The notes under the pieces are model-generated. The model was not told where the DNA came from, did no database searches, and worked only from the letters and a program-made list of their open reading frames with translations. This document shows positions 44,693 through 57,145 of a DNA stretch of 64,000 bases, piece after piece (the stretch's first letter is position 1; every line of letters starts with the position of its first letter). A program made the translations under genes and the position numbers. The stretch spans positions 77,814,556 to 77,878,555 of the forward strand of contig CM028380.1 of assembly GCA_013146195.2 (NCBI GenBank). Reading direction: 5' to 3'. The DNA comes from Codonopsis lanceolata. Its lineage: Eukaryota > Streptophyta > Magnoliopsida > Asterales > Campanulaceae.

Positions 44693-45475
44693 ATGGGTTA
44701 TTCATCTAATTATAGTTTGGAACCCTTTAATGGGAAAACTGATTTTTCTATGTGTCCAAAAAAGATTAAAAGCATTTTAACTAAAGAAAAGGTTTTCAAG
44801 GCCATAACTTTAAAAATGCTAAAGACACTTCTGAAGATGTCATAACTGAAATGGATGAATCTGCTTGCTCCTTGATTATCTTGAATCTCTCCGAAACGGT
44901 TATTCGGAAATGTGGTGAACATGCACATGCTAAGAGTCTTTGGAAAAAATTGGAACAAATTTATTTTGGAAAAACTTTGCCAAGTAAAATTTATCTCCTA
45001 GAAAAAAAATTTAGTTTTAAATTGGATCTTAGCAAAGACATGGACGACAATGTTTATGCTTTTACCAAGTTGGTTGAAGATATAAAACAAACCGGTGATG
45101 AACACATTGATAATTATTCTTTGATTGTGCTTTTAAATGCTATACCTGATTTTTATGCTGACGTGAAATATGCTATTAAGTATGGTATGGATAAGATCAC
45201 ATTTGATACAGTGATAACCAGTTTAAAAGGTAAAAAATTGGATTTGAAAGCTAACAAGGGTAAATCAAACATCGTTGAGGTTCACATGGTTAGGGGTACG
45301 ACGCTTGAGAGAAATAATGCTCATAAGCATAATCTTAATCAAAACCAAGAGAATAGTCTGAATTCTAGAAATAAGAGTAGAAGCAAAAGTAGGTCAAAAT
45401 GAAGGACTAAAGGTAGGAAGTATTACAAATGTGCTGAAAGTGGACATTTTAGGAAAGATTGCCCAAATCCTAAAA
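44693..45475 (+). pseudogene. Gag of copia E (Tork-like)
   Basis: ATG at 44693 begins MGYSSNYSLEPFNGKTDFSM, the normal N-terminus of Tork-type Gag. After a frameshift near 44845 the frame 44851-45402 gives LWKKLEQIYFGKTLPSKIYL, a MDDNVYAFTKLVEDIKQTG region and ITSLKGKKLDLKANKGKS. The zinc knuckle follows a stop at about 45400: KYYKCAESGHFRKDCPN, where the first Cys of CX2CX4HX4C is replaced by Tyr, so the knuckle is broken. Gag would assemble the particle and bind RNA. Confidence 0.8.
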
Positions 45476-45483
45476 AGAAAATT

Positions 45484-46407
45484 TTGAATCAGCAAAGTGA
45501 TTGCAATTTGGCCTCTGCTAGTGAGGACTGCGGTGATGTTTTTATGGTAACTGATTTATGTAAAAATGTTCTTGATTCTATTCATACCATGCCTGCTTGC
45601 GAAAATGAATGGTTAATTGACTCTGGATGCACTTATCACATGTCACTATTTAAAAACTTCTTTTCTTCTTACAAGAATTTAGGACATGGTTTTGTTTCTT
45701 TGGCCAATGAGAAAAAAGTGTTCTATAGCTGGAATTGGTGATGTATGTTTAAAATTTAATTCTGGAGACATTTTTACCTTGAAAAAATGTTCAATATGTG
45801 CCTGATTTATGTAATAATCTGATTTTGTGTGCATCTTTAGAAGATGATGGTTTAGAGGGTAAGTGGGGAAAAGGGATGATGAAAATTCTAAAGGTATCCT
45901 TAGTAGTCATTAAGGTTGAAAAACGTCGTACCTTGTATTTTTGTTCTTCCATGTCTGTTTGTCTTGATGATAACTTTCTAATCTTGTTAAAGAAGATAAA
46001 ACAAGTTTGTGGCATAAAAGGCTTGGACGCGTGAGTAGTAAGGGTCTTGAAATTTTGAACAAAAATGGTTTTTTTGGAAAAGATTAAATTTCTGATTTGC
46101 CCTTTTGTGAAACTTGTGTGATGAACAAACAAAAACGAGTTAGTTTTCCACCTTCCCCTAACCCCCAAAAAAAAATTCTTCAAAACGTGCACTTCATTAT
46201 ATACATGCGGATGTGTGAGGTCCTACTACTGTGCCCACTCATGGTGGAAGTCGTTACTTCTTGTCGATCATTGATGATTTTTCAAGGAAGGTATGGTTGT
46301 TTTTACTGAGAAACAAATCTGATGTGTTTGAAAATTTTAAAAACTAGAAAAACTTTGATTGAAAACCAAACTAGTCTTTAAAATCAAGAAACTTCTGATC
46401 GATAATG
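45484..46407 (+). pseudogene. Protease and integrase start of copia E
   Basis: Protease active site WLIDSGCTYHMS (about 45610-45645), then FVSLANEKKV and, in another frame, CVPDLCNNL-like strands. GAG-pre-integrase follows (about 46005-46120) with a FCETCVMNKQKRVSF zinc motif. The core continues as HADVCGPTTVPTHGGSRYFL-like sequence in broken frames (46195-46265) and DDFSRKVWLFLLRNKSD (46270-46320). It stops at KLLIDNG exactly at the left border of the solo LTR (46407) and resumes at 50923. Several frameshifts. Confidence 0.8.
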
Positions 46408-49400
46408 TGTAACGACCCGACCGATTCCAACACGAAATCCCAAGGTCGTGCCGCTGAACTAACTTAAGAAGAGGACAAACACTTGTTAAACAGTAGTGCA
46501 GGTCAAATAGTCGAGCTAACACGCTCTAAACATGAACATAAAGCCGCACTAAAATACGGTATTTCAAAAATCGAATCAGCGGAAGCAATATAAGAAAAGA
46601 AGTCCCAAGCTATGAAGCTCGAAACCAACGACAATGAAACCAAGAGAGACATTATCTCTCAAAGGAGGAAAAACAAAACTCGCGCGCCGCAACATTGCAG
46701 ACGCTAATCAAACCATCAGCATTCCAAGCCGGCGTTTCAACAAAGAACCAACCAGATATCTAAATTACCCAACGACTAAAGCATACCGGGGTCAATCAAT
46801 AACTATAACAAATAGAATACAGAAAAGCCCCAAAGCTACTGCGTGCCTGGGAGACAACTGAAATAAATACTAAAACCACAAACAAGGCACGACACAACAC
46901 GTCGGCCCAAGAAATAACCAATGCAAATACCCAAGTATTCTACCCGATCAAAGTCTAAATAACTTTACAAAATGTCGATCTCACAAGAATAGCAAAGTAC
47001 ATGAAATCAATGACAATGCTAAAAAAAGAACAAGACTCCACAAGCTGCTACTCGGGAAAGTCGGCTGCTACAAACACGAACCACACGATCTAATCTTGTT
47101 CTATCGATCACCAAGCCCACGATCTACTCGACCTCAGTGCATCTATCACTGTAACTAGAAACAAGTACGGGATGAGTCATATTGACCCAGTACGCTACTA
47201 CAATAAATATGCAACATATAGTTATGTAACATAAACATATTCATGGTGTCATTTTATAAATGACAGAAAAAACCGTGAAGAAGCGTCGTATCGTTTCGAT
47301 ACTCCACAAGATATCCATTTCTTCTTACTTACTAAACCGTCCAAATGAACCAGAGTGTAATTCCCTGTTCAAACACAAATCAAACGAATTAGAAGGTAGT
47401 TCCCACAAAACATCATATGCAAGTATACATATCATTATATATACAAATCAAGCTATTCACATTATTACCACGTGTAAGGGTGCATATTTATCTATATACA
47501 CCTATATCAGTATGTATATCTCTATATGTACATATCAATTCTCTCATATATTAGTCATGTATAAGTGTGCATATGTATATACACATTTCAAGTCCTCCAT
47601 ATAACACCAACCAACACAAACATGGTCAATAAGATCTCATGTTCACTAACACTTTGTTATCACATAAGTGCCCATAGTAAGCCACATAAAGGATAGAGAA
47701 GATACCAAATCACTTTCGTCGATTACTCCCGCAATCACAACCGTTAATCATATCGTGCCGCTGATACCCGTGTTCAGTATCAAAGTACCGAGCTCTCTTC
47801 TCGGTCCGAGCTCTACTCAGAAAATAGCACTAGCCAATGTGCTCAATTGGTTACGAAAGGGGGCTACTTCCCCACCGTAGCTAGCTGGAGGTGTGTGTGA
47901 AACCCGAATCAGGTACGGCGATACATTGCAACCACGAATCCCATAATTCGTGAAGACAATGCATCGTCCCACCATCATCATGAAAACTCAAGTAATGCTA
48001 GTTGGACTTATATGCAATGCACAAGTAGATGTTTACTTGCTAATTCTCAAGTAGATATAATGATCTACAAAACTCATACGATTATGCACATTGTTACAAT
48101 AATCACAAAACCATAATAGGAGCTCATTTGAGTCTCTAAATCATAAGTGTCAAGTTGTTCACTCTATTCGATTCAAGTCCCAAAAGCTAGTAATCTAGTC
48201 AAATAGAATATAATTATCATAGGATCTCACCACGATCCTCGTAAGGTTCAATTGTTCCTTAACTCGACTCCGTTGAGTCTTTACTACAATTCCAACCAAA
48301 TAGAGTTTGAACACTATATGTGTTCCAAGACTCTTTTCTATGTTCTCGTTTGAGGCATAGCAAGGTCCTCGTTCCATTTAGAAATCTTAGTTCAAAGTCC
48401 CAAGTCAATTATATAAGGGAAGCCTAAGTTGATTATTGTGAAATCAAGCTTAGTTCAATTTTTGATTCATAATTCCACTTAATAGTAGAATCTAAGTTCA
48501 CCACAATTCATTAACTGTAGAACAGATCAGGCACGAAGGCAAATACATTCAATATGCTCATAAGCCATATCATAGAAACACGTAGAAGAATCAATTCTTG
48601 ACAATGTAGGAAATCATGCATTTAGTCATAACATAAAATATACACAGTATTCCATATTCACTTATGAAATTCAGCAGAGTCACAATTTAACCATCAGTCC
48701 ATTATGTACTATCCAAGACTACTCCGTTAGTCTAGGATCATGAAGCCATTCACTAAACCCTTCCTAGAGTAGTAACTCATTCAATAACGCAAAAGTCGAT
48801 AGTAGTCAAAGACTTAAGCAACACTAGAGCGGTAATAACCCGTAAGGTCAAACCATACCGGTGAGTCTTAAATAACAACATGTTTATCCTAGCGACTTAT
48901 ACAAGTAGACTCCATGTATAGAGTACTAAAGATAGTCACAATCCAAATCCTCTCAATTATGCATTTCTTTCACGCAATCATATAAACCGCATAAGAACTC
49001 GATTGAGTCTTATAGGCACACATATCAAACTTGCATTTCAATTCATCCCCAAGTCACGTAAACTAATACATTAGTCTAACGTACTACAAACATCGTAGGG
49101 ATCGAATGTGGAGTCGGTATTGTTCAATAACTCCCTAATCTCAACTCCGGTGAGTCATTTCTAAAATTCAACCAAGTGGAGCATAGATACTAAATGCATC
49201 CCATTGCTCAATTCTATGTTCTCCGTTCATTTAGAACTTAATAACTAAGCCGTTCATGACCTTAGACTAGCCATAAACGAAATCCCAAGTTTCAAACTCT
49301 AGAATTGCCGATTTTGCTAAACCTACAATTGAAACATATTCTTTCACAAGAGTTGATCCTAGGCACATATGGAACAACATTCATGCTTTGCACAAAGTCA

Positions 49401-50917
49401 AAATCATAACTTCATATAGAAATCATAAAATCCTACACACATTTCATAGATTGAATTGGAGGATTCTACTTCACTAGAAATCATCCTAAGCATGATTAGA
49501 ACAACATTAATGAAGGGGGCATGTCATAATATTTAACATGAAATTTCTGGGAATTGCAAACATACCTTAAGCCTATGAATAATGGTTAAAAGGAAGAATA
49601 AACCAAGGATTGTTGTAGAGGAGAGCAAGGCCTTCGATTCGGCGGTCTCGGATCGCCAATCGGATCACCGGAACTCCGGCAAATGGTCTCTCAAGTTGGT
49701 GTTCTTGATATGGACGAAAATGGAGGTTCAAGCTCTGAATCTCTGGTTGTTGGTGATCAAAAATGGCTGAAATGGCTGAAAAATGTTTATATACTTACCA
49801 AGTAAACCACCATCCAAGTGAAGGGGTTATAAGCCTTCTAATTGGCTAAGGAATGATGGCCATTGATAAGGGTTCATCTAAGGGCTTAGAGAGGCTTGAC
49901 TAAGGTCAACAAGAGTGACTTGAGTCACTCAAGACGTCCAAGGGGCAAGGGCATGGTGGTCATCAACCAAAACCAACCAAAAATCGCGTAAGTGTGAATT
50001 CAGGGACCAATTTCCAGATTGTTGTTACTGGACAATCGATCTTGTAAAATCGACCATAAATCTCTCACAACTCAAAATGAGGTGATTTTTTATTTTTCTG
50101 AAATTAGACTCATTAAAATATATTTTAGAATTTTAAATTACTCAATTTGGACTTATATTCATCAAAATAAAGTTACAACAAAATCTAGTACAGAAGCTGA
50201 TTTCTTGAAAATAGAATTCTGGCGCAGCCGTAAGTCAAGACCTAAATGAGGTACTTAGACACCTTGGGAAATTACCAAATTTTACAGGGAATAACCTAAC
50301 ATATTAAGGTAAAACATACTAAATGTTTAGAAAATTCTCTTTAGTAGATTGGTACCAGAATTTTCCCGAAGTTCGCCCAAAAACAGGACTGAATCTGTGA
50401 AGTAATATGTTGGTCATCTTATTTCCAAATGCAACAAATCTATGAACATTCTAAGTCATAAATGCAAGGTAATAAGACTCCAATGAGACTTATTTAGGTG
50501 CTATCATGATACGATGAACACTCGAAACATCAACAACAAGGCATGCAACGCATGGAAGACCAACACTCTAATATGATCTCAACCAACTCAATGCAAACAT
50601 GATATGAATGAAATGAAGTCACTAACATGTCAAGACACATAATAAACATGTTATAATGATGTCGTTCATGTAAAGGGGTTTGGGTTCTCACATTACGCGA
50701 GAAAACTCTCAACTGAGTCAAGTAACGAACAGCGTCGGTATACGACTTGTAACTTTAACTAGTTAAAGTCTATGGAACATATGGAATTAAGGTATTGGCT
50801 TCTAGATAGCCTACCTACACAAATCAAGGTTCTTTTCTCAAGTTTTAGTAAGTGAGCTCACGGTTAAACGACAAGCAAAACGAGAAAGTCAAATACACGA
50901 AGGTTCGGGGTCTTACA
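46408..50917 (-). mobile_element. Solo LTR (4510 bp) of the F family, inserted in copia E
   Basis: A single LTR with no interior and no second copy. On the plus strand it starts TGTAACGACCCGACC and ends GGGGTCTTACA; in reverse it matches the F LTRs throughout. The exact 5-bp duplication TAATG flanks it (46403-46407 and 50918-50922). Such solo LTRs arise when the two LTRs of an inserted element recombine and the interior is lost. The host gene frame is restored if the LTR and one TAATG are removed. Short ORFs inside (for example 47260-47604, 49582-49770) are not conserved in the other F LTRs and I do not treat them as genes. Confidence 0.93.
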
Positions 50918-51884
50918 TAATGGATTAGAATTCTGCAACTTTGAAATTGATAAATTTTGTGCTGGAATTGGGATTGAGAGGTACAAGACTGTGCCTTATA
51001 ATCCGCAACAAAATGGTGTTGCTGAGAGAATGAATAAAACCCTAATGGAAAGTGTTAGGAGCATGTTAGCCTTCTTAGGTCTCTCCAAAAGGTTTTAAGG
51101 AGAGGTAGTTTTGACTGCCGCCTATCTCATTAATAGTCTCCTTTTATCTCTTTGCATGGTAGATGTCCGAAAGTAGTGTTTTTTGGTAAGGAAATTGATT
51201 TTTCAAACTTAAAAAAAAATTTGTTGTGCTGCTTATGCTCATAGGAAATTTGATAAACTTGAACCTCGATCTGTGATATGTGTCTTCTTGGGTTACCCCG
51301 AAGGTGTGAAAGGTTACCGGTTATGGTTAAGAGAGGAACCGAAATTTAAAGTGATAAGAAGTAGGGATGTTATATTTAAAGAAAATGAATTCATGTGCTT
51401 AAATGTTCCTGTTGAACCTATCCCTCCCGCGGCTCCCATTATGGTGGAGCATCCTTTAGGATCCAATGATGCTAGTTCAAGTGTGCAACCTGAAATTGAG
51501 AATTCTGAAAATTTGCATGAAATTGATGAAAATGTGAATTTTGAAAATGAGCATGATAATAAAGTTAATCCTGAAAATGTTGAACCTAATGAACAAAATG
51601 AGAGGTTAAAAATGAACAAAAATGAAATGCCTATAATGGATGATTTGTATGACTATCAACTTGTTCGTGATAGACCTAGACGCATTGTTAGGCAACCCTC
51701 TCATTTTGATGATTTTACTTCATTTGTGTTTAGTGTGTTTGAGTCCATTGATAATACCGAGCCTAAAACATATTATCAAGCCTTGAAATCTACAAATTGT
51801 AATGAGTGGATTAATGCCATGAATGATGAAATGAATTCCTTTCATGTTAATCAGACTTGGACATTAGTGCCTAAGCCGAAAAAC
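50918..51884 (+). pseudogene. Integrase end and RT start of copia E
   Basis: Integrase resumes as LEFCNFEIDKFCAGIGIERY and YNPQQNGVAERMNKTLMESV (E of the catalytic triad, about 51000-51050). After a frameshift the tail reads CVFLGYPEGVKGYRLWLRE and SRDVIFKENEF (51283-51390). The acidic linker (NVNFENEHDNKVNPENVEPN) leads to RDRPRRIVRQPSHFDD and the RT N-terminus MNDEMNSFHVNQTWTLVPKP, where homology stops at about 51884, before the first RT catalytic block. The rest of RT, RNase H and the 3' LTR are absent; LINE sequence follows. Confidence 0.85.
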
Positions 51885-51904
51885 TATTTTGTTAAATCTA
51901 CAAT

Positions 51905-52938
51905 TATGAATGATTTAAGAAGATTTCCAAAGGCTCTGGATAAAGGATCAATGGTACTTGGGTCGTTTTCCTATGCGCGTCTTCAAATGGTCACCTGATT
52001 TTCGCCCGATGTCGAGAGCTCCATTGTTCCTGTTTGGTTCTCTTTGCCGGGATTACCTATTCATCTCTTCCATAAAACCACCCTCTTCTCCATTGCCTCC
52101 CTCTTCGGTAAACCCCTTATGCTAGATCAGCCTACTACTAATCTCTCTCGCCCTAGTGTTGCAAGGGTTTGTGTAGAAATTGATCTAACCAAACCTCCTC
52201 CAAAAGAGTTTGGGTGGATTTGTGGAACCCTTTTCCTAGTTTTTGGCGATCGGTTGTAGCCAAAATCTCCCTTTATTGTTCTCATTGTCTTCGGCAAGGA
52301 CATTCCGAACTTACCTGTAAGATTAAAAACCCTCCCAATCAGGTTCGTGATCATCCTCCTAAGGCCCCTCCTCCGCCTCCCCCTCCTCTGCCAGCCACTC
52401 GATGGACTCCAAAAAAACCTACTGCTTCAGCCGATCAACCGAATGCCATTAACTCAGATAATAATAATGGTCAACCTCCTATTGCTCCAAGCTCTACACC
52501 TACACCCTCGACTTCTGCCGATCCAACCCTTATAGGTAACCAAAACCCCAACACTTCTGATCCTGAGCCATGCTTGCAAGACCTAATGCGAATTCGGACT
52601 CGGTTACTATGGAACCTAGTCCGGCCATTCATGAGAATGCCCAACAACCCGCTTCATCAATATTATCTCCAAATCGGTTTGCTGCCCTTGATATGGAAAA
52701 TACCACGTTAAGTGAAGTTTCTGAAGATGATGAATCGGGGGAAGAAACTAGAGACACTACTTTTACCAATTTAAATGCAGATCCCCCGAATTCCCCTTTG
52801 CTGGATCATCTTAACCTAGATTCTTCAGTTCCTATCTCTAAGAGCCGTGGTAAACAAAAGACAAAAGTTATTCCTCATCCCACTGTGCGAACAAGGTCTA
52901 AGTCTCAGCAAGAATCCTCTCCATCACATGGCTGTTAA
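51905..52938 (+). pseudogene. LINE ORF1: DUF4283-like domain and zinc knuckle
   Basis: The visible DUF4283 part starts RLWIKDQWYLGRFPMRVFKW (about 51930-51990). After a frameshift it continues as VWFSLPGLPIHLFHKTTLFS and SRPSVARVCVEIDLTKP (52030-52190). A CCHC-type knuckle YCSHCLRQGHSELTC follows (52278-52322, CX2CX4HX4C) and then a Pro-rich, low-complexity tail with DDESGEETRD. In plant L1 elements ORF1 binds RNA and helps form the retrotransposition particle. The N-terminal half is missing by truncation, and at least three frameshifts follow. Confidence 0.8.
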
Positions 52939-53770
52939 TCTTCTATATTGGAATATTCGGGGTATTGGTAATGACCCCTCCGTTGGTAGACTCAAACGTC
53001 TTGTTAAACTTCATAAAATCTCTTTTCTTGCTATATTTGAGCCCATGCTAGATATTAAACAAGTTCCTGTTTTGGCTAAACGGTTGAAATTTAAAACCTA
53101 CTTCACTAATAACCAAAGCTCTATTTGGTTATTTGTTAAATCCTCCTTCACGTGCAATCTCTTGCATGCCACGGATCAGCACATCTCTATTCAGGCTAAG
53201 CATTTTTCATGGTCATCTTCGGTTAATATGTCTTGTGTTTATGCTAATTGCGATACCTTTGTGCGGCAATCTTTATGGGCAGATCTTATAGATATGGGCA
53301 CTTCTATTGGTACTTCTCCTTGGCTTGTGGGCGGGGATTTCAACATCATTTTATCTCCGGAAGAAAAATCGGGTGGCAATGGATGGGATCGTGAGGGAGC
53401 CATGGACTTTCACTCTTGTATTGCCACTTCGGGTTTATCTGATCTTGGTTATATGGGTAATGATTTCACGTGGTGGAATTCTAGAGACGGGCCAGCCACC
53501 ATTTTTGAGCGCCTAGACCGAATGCTGTGTAATTCTTCGTGGCAGAATTTTTTTGGTTCTACTTCTATTCGTCATTTGAGTAGAACTTGTTCCGATCACG
53601 CTCCTCTCCTTACTACTATCACTAAGGATAACGACTCACATCCTTCCTCCTTCAGATTCCTTAATGTTTGGACTACACATAATTCCTTTTACCTCTCATT
53701 CAAAAGCAACGGCAAGTTCAAATTTACGGTAGGCCTTTACATGTTTTTGCTAAAAACTCTCTTCTTGTAG
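52928..53770 (+). pseudogene. LINE ORF2 endonuclease domain
   Basis: ATG at 52928 (MAVNLLYWNIRGIGND) opens the apurinic-like endonuclease (exo/endo/phosphatase fold): NIRG (catalytic N), AIFEP (metal-binding E), the VYANCDTFVRQSLWADL strand, WLVGGDFNIILSPEEK (D and N of G-D-F-N), NDFTWWNSRDGPATIFERLD and the final CSDHAPLLTTI (S-D-H). All active-site motifs are kept. The frame is lost near 53740, in the linker to RT. The enzyme would nick the target site. Confidence 0.88.
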
Positions 53771-55887
53771 GCATGCTTTGAAAAATTTGGAACAAAGGAA
53801 ACTTTTGGCAATATCTTTTCTAATATCTGAAGCGAGAAGATGAAGTTCAATGTCTTTGAATCTAATTTTGAGGTCACTCGCTCCTCGGTGATCGATGCTA
53901 TGAATCGGCCACGCTAAACTTAAGCAAGCTCTTAAAATTGAGGAGAATTGCGGCGTCGAGCTAAAATCAAATGGCTTAAGGGCGGCGAAGGTAGTTCAAA
54001 GCTTTTCTTTGCTTCAGTTCAACAATCCCGTCGCCAGCTCCATATTCATGCCATTCAAGGTGCTGATGGGCAGTTTGTTACGGATGCTAATGAAATAAAA
54101 AATCGAGGCGGTGCTTCACTATCAATCCCGGCTTCAAGCCGAGCCAAGCGTTGATAATGATAGGCTTTACGCTATCCCTTCCCTCATCTCGGCGGATATG
54201 AACTCTACTTTGGCGGCCTACCCAACTTATGATGAGGTTAAAAATGCGGTTTTGTCTTTAAGCGGAGAGAGTGCGGCAGTGGGATGGATTCTCGGGATTA
54301 TTTTTTCCCATTGTTGGGAAATCATCGGTTCGATCTTTCTGCGCGGTGGTGGAATTTTTTCCGGCTTTCCCTCTTCCTAAAAGCTGGACAAGCACGCTCA
54401 TTGTAACCATTCCTAAAGTTTCCCATCCGATTTCTTTCAGAGATTTCAGACCCATAAGTCTCTGCAACTTCAGTAACAAGATTATTTCCAAGATTCTTGC
54501 CACTCGTGCAGGGGTATATTCTTCACGACATAATTTCTCCAAATCAAAGCGGCTTTGTTAAAGGTCGAGTGATCTGAGGATAACATTCTTCGCCCGGGGA
54601 ATTGATGACCAATCTTAATAAGAAGACTTCGGGATCAACATTGATACGAAACTTGACATGTGTAAAAGCGTTCGATCGGGTCAAGCGGCATTTTCTTATA
54701 AAAGTTCTCCGGCGTTTTGGGTTTTGTGAGACTTTTATCGACATGATTTGGAGATTAATTTCGATAATTGGTTTTCGGTGATGGTTAATGGTGCTCCTCT
54801 GGTTTTTCATTCTTCAAGAGGCCTTCGTCGGGGAGATCCCCTATCCCGGCTTTATTTATTATAGCTGCTGAAGTTCTTAGTCGTAGCTTGAATGAATTAC
54901 ATTCTTCCAATCCTAATGTTTCCTACTCTTCTACTAGTGGTTGTCCAATCATATCCCACTTATCATTTATTGACGATATTATCATTTTTTGTAATGGCAG
55001 CCTTCAATCTCTGGCCAAACATCGTCAAATTCCTTTCTGATTTCGAACAGCTTTCCGGGCAATCCATCAATATTAGTAAAAGCAGTTTTACAGTTTCTCC
55101 GAAGCTAGCCTCCACCTGCATTGTTTCTATAGCTTCCTGTTTGGGATATGTCAGAAAGGAGTTCCCCCTAATTTACTTAGGATGTCCTTTATTTAGTGGC
55201 AGGAAACTCAAAAAATACTTTGATCTGCTCATTATAAAGCTTTGCTCCCGCGTTGATTCTTGGCTCGGGCATTTCTTATCGGCAGCGGGAAAAATCACCC
55301 TCATCAATTCTGTCCTACAATCTGTTACGGCTTATCATATAGCTTCCATTGATCCACCTAAATATGTCATTCGGATGGTTGAGAAGCTGCTTGCTAATTT
55401 CTTTTGGGGCCAAATCGAACAGAAAAATCGTGCCCATTGGATTGCCTGGTCCCAATGTTGCTCTCCCGTCTCTGAAGGTGGAGTTGGTATTCGGTCTTTT
55501 CAGGAGATTACAAAGGCTTATTCCGCTAATATTTGGTGGCGTTTCCGAACTCGTAACACTCTTTGGTCTAGATTTTTCATGGCAAAATATTGTCGGCATC
55601 ATCATCCTGCCCAAACTCCCTTGAATGGGTCTCATGTTTGGCGTCGTATGGTTTCTATTAGACCATTTGTGGAGCAACATATGCTCTGGTTAATTGCTCA
55701 TGGGCAGTGCTCCCCGTGGTTTGACAGATGGTTAGACGATGGTCTTCTTCTTAAGCCTCCTGATGTTGATGTTTCTTCAGTGCGCGATTTATTCTCTGAT
55801 AGCTCTCATCTGGACTCTTCCATTCTTTGCCCGTCTTCATTCGAGACATCCAGTATTCGAGGCCCAAGGCGCTTCCTTCATGATTAG
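53771..55887 (+). pseudogene. LINE ORF2 reverse transcriptase and connection
   Basis: RT blocks in several frames: RAKIKWLKGGEGSSKLFF (about 53955-54010), TLIVTIPKVSHPISFRDFRP and SLCNFSNKIISKILATR (54391-54515), GLRRGDPLSRL (about 54822-54855), and the active site FIDDIIIFCNG (about 54966-54998; F-A-D-D in active relatives). From 54892 one frame is open for 331 codons: FEQLSGQSINISKSSF, EFPLIYLGCPLFSGRKLKKY and SRVDSWLGHFLSAAGKITLI, then HVWRRMV and WLIAHGQCSPWFDRWLDDG. Stops and shifts between 54540 and 54900 break the fingers/palm region. Confidence 0.87.
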
Positions 55888-56990
55888 GATCTTGCTTCTT
55901 GGGCGCTTTCCTCTTCTGGCCTCTTTTCCATGTCATTTGCTTGGCAACATCTTCGTCATCACAGGCCTGAATTACTTTCGGCTAAATTTTATTGGCATTC
56001 AAAGCTCCCTAAGAACATAAGTGTTTTCATGTGGAAACTCTTCTTTCGTCGGTTACCAATTGACGAAGCTCTTCTCAAAAGAGGTTTTAACATGGTTTCT
56101 CGGTGCTATTGTTGTTCGTCTAATTCAGTAGAGACATTCAACCATGTCTTTCTCCATTGCCAAATCATTTGCTCATGTATGAGTACGTCTTTGAATCACG
56201 AATTTCATGTGCCGAACTACAAGTCTTCTATCCATCACTGTTGTCTTTCTTGGTGGCTTTTTCATCCGAAGTCTTTGCCTCACATTGTTCTTCCCTCTTT
56301 GATCCTTTGGCACGTTTGGAAAAACAAAAATGCATTCTTTTTTGATGGGCATGGTCACTCGGCAAACTCCCTTATCATCTCTATTCGGTAAGACTTAGCT
56401 GCTTTGTCTGATTCTTTTTTCAGCCCCTCGACTTCATGCTCCCATCAGTTGAGTCTCTCAGCCTCTAGTATTGTTAAATGGATCCCCCCTCTCATTTGAA
56501 GGTCAAATTAAATACGGATGGGGCTTCTCGCGGTAATCCTGGTTTTAGTGGGGGTGGCGGCATAGTTCATAATTCAAATGGCGATCTGGTATATGCCTTC
56601 TCTTCCTATTATGCTCATTCTACAAATTCAATTGCCGAAGCCAAAGCTTTGTTGGAGGGTTTGAAATGGCTGAAAGGAGCTGGTTATAGGGATGCCATAA
56701 TTGAGATTGACTCCAAGATTCTTGTTGATTGTCTCACAGCAAATCATAAGTTCCCTTGGAAATGTTGGGCGATTCTTCACCAGGTGAAAGATATTCAACG
56801 GGAGATGAATTTTTAATCATCCTTTGCTTTAGGGAATCTAATAGTGTTGCGGATCTCCTTGCCAATCTGGGCTGCGACTCCTCATCTTCTCTCCAATTTT
56901 ATGATGTCTCTACATTGCCTCCTCGTATCCGTGGTGCTATTGCTTTGGATAAAGTTGGTACTCCTTACATTAGACGTAGACATTAAGTTT
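55888..56990 (+). pseudogene. LINE ORF2 zf-RVT region and RNase H domain
   Basis: 55930-56391 encodes the zinc-binding reverse transcriptase end (FYWHSKLPKNISVFMWKLFF, RCYCCSSNSVETFNHVFLHC). 56478-56816 encodes an RNase H: KLNTDGASRGNPGFSGGGG (first D), NSIAEAKALLEGLKWLKGAG (E), IIEIDSKILVDCL (D). It continues in another frame to FRESNSVADLLANLGCD (final H/R-E-S-N-x-V-A-D block, about 56820-56880). A C-terminal RNase H is typical of one group of plant L1 elements. The catalytic acidic residues are intact within this domain. Confidence 0.87.
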
Positions 56991-57145
56991 TCTTTTTTGC
57001 CTTCTCTTTGTATCTCCTTTTCGAGGTCAGGCTTCTTTGTCCTCCCATTTATAAGGGCCATGCTGATTGTCCCCCTCAAGTTTGTTATTATTTTTATTTC
57101 TAATAAAATTCTGCAGGGTACCGCCCCTGTTTCCTGAAAAAAAAA

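Larger units (their letters stand above)
51890..57145 (+). mobile_element. L1-type LINE, 5' truncated, with poly(A) end
   Basis: A plant L1-type non-LTR retrotransposon: ORF1 (DUF4283-like domain, zinc knuckle), ORF2 (endonuclease, RT, zf-RVT, RNase H), then a 3' end with an A run at 57137-57145. The 5' border lies inside the ORF1 DUF4283 domain, between 51885 and 51920, and truncation of this sort is usual in target-primed insertion. No clear target duplication: the left flank is copia E (+), the right flank a D-like gag fragment (-). Both ORFs are broken. Confidence 0.88.

Noticed and set aside
47260..47880. ORFs inside the solo LTR as genes
   Set aside because: They lie in LTR sequence, are not kept in the related LTRs of element F, and have simple-sequence composition (Ile/Tyr/Thr from TATA-rich DNA).
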